NCBI RefSeq assembly: GCF_905175375.1
Contig: NZ_CAJIMS010000001.1
Coordinates: 2,480,001 to 2,544,000 of the forward strand
Source: Chryseobacterium aquaeductus
GTDB taxonomy: Bacteria; Bacteroidota; Bacteroidia; Flavobacteriales; Weeksellaceae
Length of the DNA stretch: 64,000 nt
Direction: 5' to 3'
Part shown: one piece after another, positions 1-8,396 of the stretch
How the letters are laid out: the number at the start of each line of letters is the position of its first letter
How positions within the stretch are numbered: the first letter of the stretch is position 1
Notes under the pieces: model-generated
What the model was told of the DNA's origin: nothing
Databases searched by the model: none
The model's input: only the letters and a program-made list of their open reading frames with translations
Program-made: the position numbers and the translations under genes

Positions 1-2701
1 TTGAGAAATCTTTCACCTGAACATTCGTGTCTTTTGGATCGATGCTATTTTCTAAAGTTTTTAGAAGAATAAAAGTTTTTCCATCCATCGAAGCGTAATA
101 TTCTACTTTCTTAGGCATTAAAATCCATGCTCGGCTGTCTTGAAGGTATGTCGAAGAAATTTGATTGATCTGCTGAGGTGATTTAAAATCAATAATTGCT
201 TCAAACGTTTGTCCTTGATAGCCTTGCCATTCGCCTTTTCGCCAGTTTACATCACCATAAATACCATCAATTACGGCAAACTTTCCACCTGCTGTATATT
301 GAGGATTTACGCTGGAATTGATGGTGATGTCCCAATGATTGGGTCTTCTGTTAAAATTGGCAGTTGTGATTCCGCTTTTCTCGCCATTTCTTTCGGCATA
401 CGTTGAAACCTGTGTTGTCTTGCTGATCGTGAAAGGTTCTTTATACACTTTAAAAGTTTTTCTCACGTTGGCGTCATCTTCATCCATCGTCATGTAGTAG
501 ACTTTATCTTTTTCGTTCAAAGGTGTAATTTTTACCTGAGTCGAAAAATCAAACAATCGATCTGCAGCGATGACAGGAGAAGCGGTTTGTTCGGGATATT
601 TTAAATCTTTAGCAACCTTTACATTTTCAAAACCTAAATGTTTCAGTTCACTTTTCGGAGTATTTTTAGTAATAATTCTTGTCGTACCGTCTTCTAAGTG
701 TAATTTAATTTCATCAAAATAAGGCGTTACAGTCTCCCATTCGGGTTTCCCTGGTGTAACGGAATAAATTCCCATCGTGCTCAAAATATACCACGCACTC
801 ATTTGTCCGCAATCTTCATTTCCAATCAAGCCATCCGGAGAATTTTTATAAAAATTATCGAGAATGTATTTTATTTTCGCTTCCGTTTTCTGAGGTCTGT
901 CAACGAAATTATAAAGGTAAGCGATGTGATGACTCGGCTCATTTCCCTGAGCATATTGTCCCATTAAACCTGTAATATCTACCTGTTCTCTTCCCGTTGT
1001 TTTATCGGAAGCTGCGAAAATGGCATCAATAAATTGTTCAAATTTAGCTCTACCGCCGTGCGCCTGAATCAATCCCGGAATATCCTGCGGAACAGAATAC
1101 GAGTAATGCCACGAGTTTCCTTCCGTATAATTATTGTTGACTTCACTTGGGTCAAACGGTTCGTACCAGTTTCCGTTCTTTCTTGCCTGCATAAAACCAT
1201 TGTTTGGGTTGTAAAGGTTTTTCCAGTTTTGAGAACGTTTCATGAAATGTTGGTAATCTTCTTTTTTGTTTAAAATCTTCGCCATCTGAGCAATACACCA
1301 GTCGTCATAGGCATATTCCACGGTTTTAGAAACGCTCTCGTGCTCATCATCGATGCTGATGTAATTGTTCTGTTTGTAAGCATTTAAACCAAAAATATCC
1401 AGCATTGCAGAATTTTTTGAAGCTTCGAAAGCTTTTTCGTAATCGAAACCAGTAATTCCTTTTGCCATCGCATCTGCAATCACAGAAACTGAGTGGTAAC
1501 CGATCATACATTCGGTTTCGTTGGAAGCCAATTCCCAAACCGGAAGTTTGCCGCCTTGTTCACGTTGTTTGATGAAAGTATTAATGAAATCTGCCGTTCT
1601 TTTTCTGTCGATTAAAGTCATCAAAGGATGCGCACCTCTGAAAGTATCCCAAAGAGAGAAAACGGTGTAATAGTCAAAGTCTTTTGCCATATAGAATTTG
1701 TTGTCTCTTCCACGATATTTTCCGTCAACATCCATATTGATATTCGGCTGAGTGAAAACGTGGTACAAAGCGGTGTAGAAAACCGTAAGTTTGTCTTTGT
1801 CATGAGATTTTACTTCGATTTTTGAAAGCTCTTTATTCCAATCTGCTTCGGCTTGTTTTTTAATGGTTTCAAAATCATTTGATTTTCCTTCAGCCAACAT
1901 ATTTTTTCCTGCGCCTTCGTAACCTGTAGGAGAAATTGAAACTTTCACACTGATTTTTTCGCCTTTTTTAACTGCTGAAGTAAATGCCAAAGCTAATTTA
2001 TCGCCATTAAATGAAACTTTCTTTTTACCTTCACTAATGCCGTCAATTTTTTCACCATTTAAAAATTCTTTTGAAATTTTCATTGGTTTAGAAAACTCAA
2101 TTCTTGCATAAATATATTGATTGGTTGCCCAAGCTTCGCTTCTGCGGAAAACTTCAATCGTTTTATCATCAATAATTTTCACTTCACCTTCCAACAATTT
2201 GTCACGGTGATTGAGATCTAAAATAATATTGGCGTTTCCGGCTTTGTTGAATGTGTATTCATGATAACCGACTCTTTTTGTAGTGGTCAAACGTACATCA
2301 ATATTGTGTTTGTCTAATTTAACCGAATAAAATCCAGCCATAGCTTTCTCGTTTTTATGAGAAAATTTTGATGAATATTCTTTAGGCGTTAAACCCGGAA
2401 CTCCCATTGTCGGCATCAGCATAATATCTCCGTAATCTGAAACTCCCGTTCCGTTCAGATGCGTGTGAGAAAATCCGTAAATCACCGAATCTGAATAGTG
2501 ATAACCGCTGCAGCCATCCCAGCTTCCGTCAATTCTTGTGTCGGGTGACAATTGCACCATCCCGAAAGGCACGATTGCACCGGGAAAAGTATGACCGTGA
2601 CCGCCTGTTCCGATGAACGGATTAACGTATTGAGAATAATTCTGAGCCTGTAAATAAAGGGTGAAAATAGAAAAAAAAAGTACGAATTTTTTAGAAATCA
2701 T
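1..2701 (-). CDS. GH92 family alpha-mannosidase, exported (3' end outside window)
   Basis: Reading from an ATG at 2701, the frame is open for 900 codons and leaves the window before a stop. An N-terminal signal peptide (about 20 residues, ending LYLQAQ) is followed by the GH92 N-terminal motif YVNPFIGTGGHGHTFPGA. Near residue 630 is GNEDCGQMSAWY, the family's acidic active-site motif. GH92 enzymes are calcium-dependent exo-alpha-mannosidases acting on N-glycans and yeast mannan. After the catalytic part the protein continues with a beta-sandwich segment (YYMTMDEDDANV) and a discoidin-like segment (GEWQGYQGQTFEA), so it is longer than the usual 720-780 residues and probably carries an accessory carbohydrate-binding domain. 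It probably acts in the periplasm or at the cell surface. No SusC/D pair is adjacent. Confidence 0.93.
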   Translation of the reverse strand, partial: MISKKFVLFFSIFTLYLQAQNYSQYVNPFIGTGGHGHTFPGAIVPFGMVQLSPDTRIDGSWDGCSGYHYSDSVIYGFSHTHLNGTGVSDYGDIMLMPTMGVPGLTPKEYSSKFSHKNEKAMAGFYSVKLDKHNIDVRLTTTKRVGYHEYTFNKAGNANIILDLNHRDKLLEGEVKIIDDKTIEVFRRSEAWATNQYIYARIEFSKPMKISKEFLNGEKIDGISEGKKKVSFNGDKLALAFTSAVKKGEKISVKVSISPTGYEGAGKNMLAEGKSNDFETIKKQAEADWNKELSKIEVKSHDKDKLTVFYTALYHVFTQPNINMDVDGKYRGRDNKFYMAKDFDYYTVFSLWDTFRGAHPLMTLIDRKRTADFINTFIKQREQGGKLPVWELASNETECMIGYHSVSVIADAMAKGITGFDYEKAFEASKNSAMLDIFGLNAYKQNNYISIDDEHESVSKTVEYAYDDWCIAQMAKILNKKEDYQHFMKRSQNWKNLYNPNNGFMQARKNGNWYEPFDPSEVNNNYTEGNSWHYSYSVPQDIPGLIQAHGGRAKFEQFIDAIFAASDKTTGREQVDITGLMGQYAQGNEPSHHIAYLYNFVDRPQKTEAKIKYILDNFYKNSPDGLIGNEDCGQMSAWYILSTMGIYSVTPGKPEWETVTPYFDEIKLHLEDGTTRIITKNTPKSELKHLGFENVKVAKDLKYPEQTASPVIAADRLFDFSTQVKITPLNEKDKVYYMTMDEDDANVRKTFKVYKEPFTISKTTQVSTYAERNGEKSGITTANFNRRPNHWDITINSSVNPQYTAGGKFAVIDGIYGDVNWRKGEWQGYQGQTFEAIIDFKSPQQINQISSTYLQDSRAWILMPKKVEYYASMDGKTFILLKTLENSIDPKDTNVQVKDFS

Positions 2702-2742
2702 TTTAAATAATTTGATGTAAAAATGGTATTAATTGATTTTAA

Positions 2743-2750
2743 CAAATCTA
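2743..2750 (-). promoter_or_regulatory. Predicted -7 box for the GH92 gene
   Basis: On the minus strand TAGATTTG fits the Bacteroidota -7 consensus TAnnTTTG. It lies about 42 bp upstream of the ATG. The -33 element is weak (TCTG about 20 bp upstream). Confidence 0.45.
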
Positions 2751-2850
2751 ACAAAAATCAACTACATATTGCAGATTCGTAAATAAATTTTATAATAAGC
2801 TGCGCAAGAAATCACCATAAAGTAGTATATCAATCAATCTATAAATTACC

Positions 2851-2858
2851 TAAATTTG
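2851..2858 (+). promoter_or_regulatory. Predicted -7 box for the membrane protein/metallophosphoesterase pair
   Basis: TAAATTTG fits TAnnTTTG and ends 25 bp before the ATG at 2884. No clear TTG is seen at -33. Confidence 0.4.
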
Positions 2859-2883
2859 ATTATAACTAATAATTACAAACGCC

Positions 2884-3828
2884 ATGAACTTTAAATTAAT
2901 TGAAGTAGCCATCGGGCTTATCTTCGTGTACCTGTTACTCAGCATTTTTGCAATGGTTTTTATGGAAATGATCTCCACATTTCTGCGAATGAGAGGCGAA
3001 TTGCTGAAAAGTACCATTGAAAAAATGCTTTTCAATAAGAATGAAAATCCAGGAAAGATCAACAAATTCTATGATCAGCCGCTTGTGCTTTTTCTGGGTG
3101 ATGATGTGACAACGTGGTCATTTCTGGATCGATTTATTTCAAAAAAATTTAAAAAGCTTCCCAGTTATCTCAAGTGTGAAGATTTTTACAGCACGTTTCT
3201 CACTTTTATTAATGATGAGAAATTCTCAGATTCTCTTACAGAAATCGACGATAAAATCTCTGCAGCACCTTTTGCTGAAAATACAAAATCACATCTCCGT
3301 TTTTTAATTCAGAAATCAAAAGGTGATGTTGTGAACTTTAAGAAGGAAATATCTGCATGGTTTGAAGAATGCATGACTCGCGCAAATACATGGTATTCGC
3401 GAAAAGTTCAGTATATCTTACTCTTTTTGGGATTTTTAATTGCGGTTTCAGTTAACGGAGATACTCTGAGAATGATTCAAAAACTCAATAATGACGAAAA
3501 ATTAAGAAATGAACTGGTAAAATCTGCAAGTGATTACATAAAAGAAAATCCTGATGCTCCGAAAGCAAAAACAGATGTACTTAAAACAAAAATAGGAGAA
3601 GAATACAATAGTCTCATCAGTGAATCTCATCAATTATTAGGCTGGGAAAAGAATTTGAATAAAAAATATTTTGAAGATCAGTTTGATGTACAGAATATTT
3701 TAGTCAAATTTTTAGGATTTTTATTGACAGCTATTGCGATAAGTCTTGGTTCAAATTTTTGGTTTGATCTGCTCAAAAGGCTTTTAAATATCAGAACTTT
3801 AGGAAAGCCAACACAATCAAACCAATAA
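2884..3828 (+). CDS. Predicted inner-membrane protein of unknown function
   Basis: 314 residues with three apparent membrane segments: residues about 7-30 (GLIFVYLLLSIFAMVFM), about 175-192 (YILLFLGFLIAVSV) and about 280-300 (FLGFLLTAIAISLG). A soluble, charged region of about 140 residues lies between the first two, and a shorter one between the last two. I do not recognise a named family. The gene is 14 bp upstream of a large membrane-bound metallophosphoesterase in the same direction, so the two are probably cotranscribed and may form a complex (inference from spacing only). A -7 promoter box lies 25 bp before the start. Confidence 0.7.
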   Translation: MNFKLIEVAIGLIFVYLLLSIFAMVFMEMISTFLRMRGELLKSTIEKMLFNKNENPGKINKFYDQPLVLFLGDDVTTWSFLDRFISKKFKKLPSYLKCEDFYSTFLTFINDEKFSDSLTEIDDKISAAPFAENTKSHLRFLIQKSKGDVVNFKKEISAWFEECMTRANTWYSRKVQYILLFLGFLIAVSVNGDTLRMIQKLNNDEKLRNELVKSASDYIKENPDAPKAKTDVLKTKIGEEYNSLISESHQLLGWEKNLNKKYFEDQFDVQNILVKFLGFLLTAIAISLGSNFWFDLLKRLLNIRTLGKPTQSNQ

Positions 3829-3842
3829 TAAAAACGTAGATC

Positions 3843-5903
3843 ATGAATTATATTATTATACTTCTCATTATTGTTGCTTTCGTAGTGGTAATGTTGCTCT
3901 TAATCAAAATTTGGGAGGTCAGATTTTTTAAGCCAAAGCACATTGAAATTTCTCTTTATAAAGACGAATTGGATGAGCTGATGACTGAGCCAGATAAGAA
4001 AATAGTAAGCAGCTATTTTTTTATCCCAAGAAAAAGTGTGGAATGGTTTAATCTTCCAGGACTTCTCAATACTTTCAAAAGAGTGTCGCTTTCTACTGAT
4101 ACACTCTCTATCATTGATAAAAGAGAGGTTCAGGACAGTTTCGGAAAAGATTTTAGTGATGTTCCGTTTCAAAGGCAGTCAGAAAAAAAATCGAATGGCG
4201 AAAAAGCTTTTTGGTTTGATTTTACTGCAGATACCGGAGATGGTTTCGATTCTACGATGAACGTTTTTTATCCGCTCACACGCGATAAAATTTCTTATCA
4301 ATACGGAACAGGTTTTTTAGAACTCGACCGAGCAGATATGTTGGTTGTTGGAGGAGATTTGGTGTATCCGGATGCTACAGAAACTAATTATATTGATCGG
4401 TTTAAAGGACCTATCAGATTATTATTTCCTTCTGATAAACAAAATGTAAAAGGTGGACGTTTTGCTAAAAATAATACTTTACTTGTCGCCACTCCCGGTA
4501 ATCATGATTGGTATGATGGTCTGAATGCTTTTTTCAGAATGATGTGCCAGCAGAAGAGAGTGGGATATTACCAGACGATTCAGCAGAGAAGCTATTTTGC
4601 ATATAAACTTACCGACAAAGTCCATATTTTGGGTGTAGATAATCAATTAATGGGAGATGTGGACATTCCTCAATTGGAATATTTTGTAAGATACATCGTG
4701 GATTTGGCAAAAACTATGACTAAAATTAAGCAGTATTTCATTCTTTTGATTGCTGAACCCAATTGGTACGGCTATGCTGCTGAAGACCGCGGGAAAAGAA
4801 GACAAAGGATGGACAGTCTGGAGTATTTTATCATGGAAATGAAAAAAACTGCCAAATATTCTCATGTATTAGAAGAAAATCCGGATTTTGAAATTGAATT
4901 TAAAATGATTTTGTGTGGAGATGTACATCATTACGCTCATTACGAGTTTTTTCCAAAAAGCGATGAAGAAAAAATTGACATTCAGCATTTGGTAACTTCT
5001 GGCGGAGGTGGTGCTTTCGGGCATCTGACAGATTTTCTGCAGGAAAAGATAAGAATTCCTGATTTTACCAACCGATTCGGTGAATTTGTAAATTATAAAT
5101 TAAAGAAAACCTATCCAGATAAAGAAAATTCTAAAAAATTAAACCATTATAATTTACTTTTTCCATTATATAATCGTTGGTTTACAGTAATGCTTATTGT
5201 TATTGCATTTATCAGCAGCTATATTTATGTGCATAATGATGGCTTTTTTCTTCGCACTCTTGCTTTGCTTATAATGCCTGTGATCGTAACATTTATTATA
5301 TATAAAGTTGCCTCGCCGGAACGATCACGCAAAGAAATCTGGATCGATAATTTTTTGTACAGTATGATGTTTGTATCTTCATTTTGCCTGCAGATTTTTA
5401 TGATGAGAGATTTTTATGATTACATGCAGATAACCGATTTAAAGATAGGAACTTTTTTGTGTAAAATAAATCCAGCATTATTTAATCTTTTTAATATCGA
5501 TGAAAATAAAGCTAATGACTTTTTAAATTTCAATGAAAGAAGATCTATTGTATTTATTGTTTTAGGTATTTTGCAATCATTTTTCTTCGGTTTTTATCTT
5601 TGGTTCAGCTATCGTTTTTTCGGAAAACACGTTACCGAAGCTTCAAGCAGCAGAGTGCAAAAACATAAAAGAAATTTTTTAAAGTTTAAAATCACTGATT
5701 CACAAATCACCGTTTATAGTATCGGAATCGAAAAATGTTATCCCTGGAAATCTCTTTTAAAAGGAAAAAGAGCCGCAGATCTACAAAAGGAAATTTATAA
5801 ATCACAGGAAAATCCTGAAGCGTTTCTTAAAGAAAAATTCGGAGATACTTACGAAAAAAGCGATTATAGGATTATTGATGTATTCAATATAGACCTAAAT
5901 TAG
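3843..5903 (+). CDS. Membrane-bound calcineurin-like metallophosphoesterase
   Basis: 686 residues. One N-terminal membrane anchor (residues 2-22) precedes a metallophosphoesterase domain with its metal-binding motifs in order: DTGDG (about residue 128), VVGGDLVYPD (about 170), TPGNHDWYD (about 219, the GNHD motif) and CGDVHHYAH (about 358, the GxH motif), followed by a glycine-rich TSGGGGAFGHL. Several further membrane segments follow (about 444-465, 470-488, 505-522 and 565-588). The first motif is DTGD rather than the usual DxH, so metal site 1 may be altered. The substrate cannot be told from the sequence. It starts 14 bp after the preceding membrane protein, probably in one operon. Confidence 0.82.
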   Translation: MNYIIILLIIVAFVVVMLLLIKIWEVRFFKPKHIEISLYKDELDELMTEPDKKIVSSYFFIPRKSVEWFNLPGLLNTFKRVSLSTDTLSIIDKREVQDSFGKDFSDVPFQRQSEKKSNGEKAFWFDFTADTGDGFDSTMNVFYPLTRDKISYQYGTGFLELDRADMLVVGGDLVYPDATETNYIDRFKGPIRLLFPSDKQNVKGGRFAKNNTLLVATPGNHDWYDGLNAFFRMMCQQKRVGYYQTIQQRSYFAYKLTDKVHILGVDNQLMGDVDIPQLEYFVRYIVDLAKTMTKIKQYFILLIAEPNWYGYAAEDRGKRRQRMDSLEYFIMEMKKTAKYSHVLEENPDFEIEFKMILCGDVHHYAHYEFFPKSDEEKIDIQHLVTSGGGGAFGHLTDFLQEKIRIPDFTNRFGEFVNYKLKKTYPDKENSKKLNHYNLLFPLYNRWFTVMLIVIAFISSYIYVHNDGFFLRTLALLIMPVIVTFIIYKVASPERSRKEIWIDNFLYSMMFVSSFCLQIFMMRDFYDYMQITDLKIGTFLCKINPALFNLFNIDENKANDFLNFNERRSIVFIVLGILQSFFFGFYLWFSYRFFGKHVTEASSSRVQKHKRNFLKFKITDSQITVYSIGIEKCYPWKSLLKGKRAADLQKEIYKSQENPEAFLKEKFGDTYEKSDYRIIDVFNIDLN

Positions 5904-6058
5904 AAGAATTCGTTGTTCGGTTTTACTTAAAGTAACTTTTATGTTTTATTTATAAGATTTAATTAAAAAAATAGTTTTAATAATGAAATTTTGAAATTAA
6001 AAACTTTGATAAATAGTAAAAACAATCTTACAAAAGAATTTGTCTATCTGTCTCTTTA

Positions 6059-6092
6059 TTGATTCTAAATAGTTAAAATTTCCGTAAATTTG
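6059..6092 (+). promoter_or_regulatory. Predicted promoter for mrp
   Basis: TTG at 6059-6061 and TAAATTTG at 6085-6092 are separated by 23 bp, fitting the Bacteroidota consensus. The ATG follows 18 bp later. Confidence 0.6.
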
Positions 6093-6110
6093 TAGACAAT
6101 TTATATTTTT

Positions 6111-7214
6111 ATGTTGACTAAAGAAAAAGTTCAGGATTTCCTTAAAGAAATAGAAGTAGATGATTTGGTGAGTAACTTTCAGGTAATGGGCAGCGATGTG
6201 TACATTGATATGACCGCTCATTCACCGGCAATGCACGAAAAAAAGAAACTTGAGGCAGCAATGAAACAGGCTTTTGCAAGTGAATTTGGAGAAGACATTA
6301 ATTTAAAACTAAAAATAGTTTCTCCCGAGCCAAGCGAAGTTCAGCTAAGTCAGATCAAAGGAAAACAGATCCCTGGAATACAAAATATTATCGCCATCGC
6401 ATCCGGAAAGGGAGGTGTTGGTAAGTCTACTGTTGCTGCCAATCTTGCGGTAACTTTGGCAAAAATGGGTTTTAAAGTAGGGATTTTAGATGCTGATATT
6501 TACGGACCGTCTGTACCCACGATGTTTGATACAGAAGGTCAGAAGCCTATTTCTGTTGACGTCAACGGAAAAAGCTTGATGAAACCTATCGAAAATTATG
6601 GTGTAAAAATGCTGTCTATCGGATATTTTTCAGGAGCAAATCAAGCGGTGGTTTGGAGAGGTCCGATGGCTTCAAAAGCTTTGAACCAAATGATCAGAGA
6701 TGCAGCCTGGGGAGAATTAGATTTCTTACTGATTGATCTTCCGCCGGGAACAGGAGATATTCATTTGTCTATTATTCAGGAGGTTCCTGTAACGGGAGCG
6801 GTGATCGTGAGTACACCTCAGCACGTTGCATTGGCGGATGTGAGAAAAGGAATTGCAATGTTCCAGATGGAAAGCATCAACATTCCTGTTCTTGGATTAA
6901 TAGAAAATATGGCTTATTTTAGCCCGGAAGAATTACCAGACAATAAATATTATATCTTTGGAAATCAGGGAGCACAATATCTGGCTGAAGATTTGGGAAT
7001 TCCTGTTTTAGGAGAAATTCCATTGATTCAAAGCATCAGAGAAGCGGGAGACGTCGGAAGACCTGCAGCGCTTCAGGAAGGTTCTAAAATCGCAGAAATC
7101 TATGTAGAAACTGCAAGAAAAATGGTAGAGAGCCTTGTAGAAAGAAATAAGTTTCTACCGCCTACAGAAGCCGTGAAAATCACGACGATGGCAGGTTGCT
7201 CACCAAAAAAATAA
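6111..7214 (+). CDS. mrp: Mrp/ApbC-family Fe-S cluster carrier ATPase
   Basis: 367 residues. The N-terminal 85 or so form a MIP18-type domain (formerly DUF59). From about residue 95 comes the P-loop ATPase with the deviant Walker A GKGGVGKS (about 98-105), the motif LDADIYGPSVPTM and LIDLPPGTGD. Family members bind and transfer iron-sulfur clusters in the cytosol. The usual C-x-x-C after GLIENM is absent here (it reads GLIENMAYFSPEELP), and only one cysteine lies near the C-terminus (MAGCSPKK). The same form is, as far as I recall, normal in Bacteroidota Mrp. The next gene encodes a NifU-type scaffold domain that supplies CxxC, so the pair makes functional sense. Confidence 0.93.
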   Translation: MLTKEKVQDFLKEIEVDDLVSNFQVMGSDVYIDMTAHSPAMHEKKKLEAAMKQAFASEFGEDINLKLKIVSPEPSEVQLSQIKGKQIPGIQNIIAIASGKGGVGKSTVAANLAVTLAKMGFKVGILDADIYGPSVPTMFDTEGQKPISVDVNGKSLMKPIENYGVKMLSIGYFSGANQAVVWRGPMASKALNQMIRDAAWGELDFLLIDLPPGTGDIHLSIIQEVPVTGAVIVSTPQHVALADVRKGIAMFQMESINIPVLGLIENMAYFSPEELPDNKYYIFGNQGAQYLAEDLGIPVLGEIPLIQSIREAGDVGRPAALQEGSKIAEIYVETARKMVESLVERNKFLPPTEAVKITTMAGCSPKK

Positions 7215-7255
7215 ATAATGATTTCAAATTAATTTTTGAAAAACCAAATTCAAAT

Positions 7256-7504
7256 ATGGAGACAAATATAACACACGAACACACTGTAACAAAAGTAATG
7301 GAAGCTCTGGAGAGCATTCGTCCGTTTCTGAATAAAGACGGTGGAGATATTGAGTTGATTGATGTGAAAGAAGATACGGTTTATGTAAAACTTTTAGGCA
7401 ACTGCTCTGGATGTTCTCTGAACTTTTCAACCCTGAAACTGGGCGTAGAAAATACTATCAAACAACACGCTCCTGAGATTACGAAAGTAGTGAATGTAGA
7501 ATAA
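7256..7504 (+). CDS. NifU C-terminal domain Fe-S scaffold/carrier protein
   Basis: 82 residues from the ATG at 7256. An in-frame start at 7196 would overlap mrp and is unlikely. It contains the NifU C-terminal domain: RPFLNKDGGDIELIDV followed by the cluster-binding GNCSGCSLN (CxxC). Proteins of this type receive and deliver [4Fe-4S] clusters. It begins 41 bp after mrp, is probably cotranscribed with it, and ends just before a terminator hairpin. Confidence 0.9.
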   Translation: METNITHEHTVTKVMEALESIRPFLNKDGGDIELIDVKEDTVYVKLLGNCSGCSLNFSTLKLGVENTIKQHAPEITKVVNVE

Positions 7505-7528
7505 AAAATACTCTAATATATTTTTTGA

Positions 7529-7559
7529 AGACAGATCTGTGAAGGTCTGTTTTTTTTAT
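7529..7559 (+). terminator. Rho-independent terminator after mrp-nifU operon
   Basis: Stem ACAGATC/GGTCTGT (one G-T pair) with a short loop, followed by a run of eight T. Confidence 0.75.
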
Positions 7560-7615
7560 TTAAATTTTTGAAAGTTAATTGCATATATTGCTGATATCAT
7601 TAATGTCGTTTTTAT

Positions 7616-8242
7616 TCAGTAAACATCATAAGCGTACATTAGGTTAATTAATTTATTTTTTTCAAAAGTCATTTCTACACTAAATCCTTTCCCACGTATA
7701 ATTGTTGGTGTTAAATGATTAGTCATGTAATCCTTTCGATCATCGCTCATGGTAAAACTCCAGTACATTATTTCAAATCCATCGACATTTTTTACAGGAA
7801 AGTCTGGGTCACCAAAAATATTTTCAACATATTCTTTTGACACACCTAGTCTTATTTTTTTATCGGTCTCAATGTTTTTAAGTTTAATTGCATTTTTTTC
7901 ATCTTTAAAATTTATATTATATATATTGAAAAAACTAATTAATCCTCTGTCTGTGTTTTTTTTATTTGTCAGCAATAATGCTTTTATTGAATAATCCTCC
8001 GAAGGGATAAAGAAAAGCTTATCATTACCATTAATAAACCATTTTGAGTTATTTCCATTTTTATATTTTTCAAAATCACTTCTATTGAGCAAAATAAAAT
8101 CGGGGAATATACTCCCTCCAAGATTTTCAACTTTTCCTTTGGATACAGAAATTATTTCTGGTAATTTTTCTTGTTCAATTTCTTTTTTTGAACAAGAAAA
8201 AAATATAGATAATGACAAAAGTCCTATAATTATGTATTTCAC
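7616..8242 (-). CDS. Predicted lipoprotein of unknown function
   Basis: 208 residues. The N-terminus is a lipoprotein signal with lipobox SIFFSC (Cys at about 17), so it is probably anchored in a membrane facing the periplasm or surface. Residues about 133-147 (LGVSKEYVENIFGDPDF) resemble the 'G-x-S-x-x-x-V-x-x-x-x-G-x-P' motif of SmpA/OmlA-like domains, which are common in small envelope lipoproteins, but the rest does not match a family I know. It is a single gene with its own promoter-like box, convergent with the nifU gene. Confidence 0.7.
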   Translation of the reverse strand: MKYIIIGLLSLSIFFSCSKKEIEQEKLPEIISVSKGKVENLGGSIFPDFILLNRSDFEKYKNGNNSKWFINGNDKLFFIPSEDYSIKALLLTNKKNTDRGLISFFNIYNINFKDEKNAIKLKNIETDKKIRLGVSKEYVENIFGDPDFPVKNVDGFEIMYWSFTMSDDRKDYMTNHLTPTIIRGKGFSVEMTFEKNKLINLMYAYDVY

Positions 8243-8260
8243 GATTTTTTATTTTGAACT

Positions 8261-8292
8261 CAAATATATTGATTCTGAAAAACATAAAGAAA
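8261..8292 (-). promoter_or_regulatory. Predicted promoter for the lipoprotein gene
   Basis: Minus strand TATATTTG at 8268-8261 fits TAnnTTTG. A TTTC lies 20 bp upstream in the -33 position. The ATG follows 18 bp downstream. Confidence 0.45.
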
Positions 8293-8345
8293 TCTTGAAA
8301 AGGTTAATTAACACACAGTTTAAATAATCTTGACAAACGATAACC

Positions 8346-8372
8346 AAAAAAAAGCCCCGGAAAACCGAGGCT
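8346..8372 (-). terminator. Rho-independent terminator of the choice-of-anchor I gene
   Basis: On the minus strand GCCTCGG-TTTT-CCGGGGC forms a hairpin followed by eight T, placed 25 bp after the stop codon of the 1,021-residue gene. Confidence 0.9.
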
Positions 8373-8396
8373 ACATTAAAATCAAATATATAAAAG

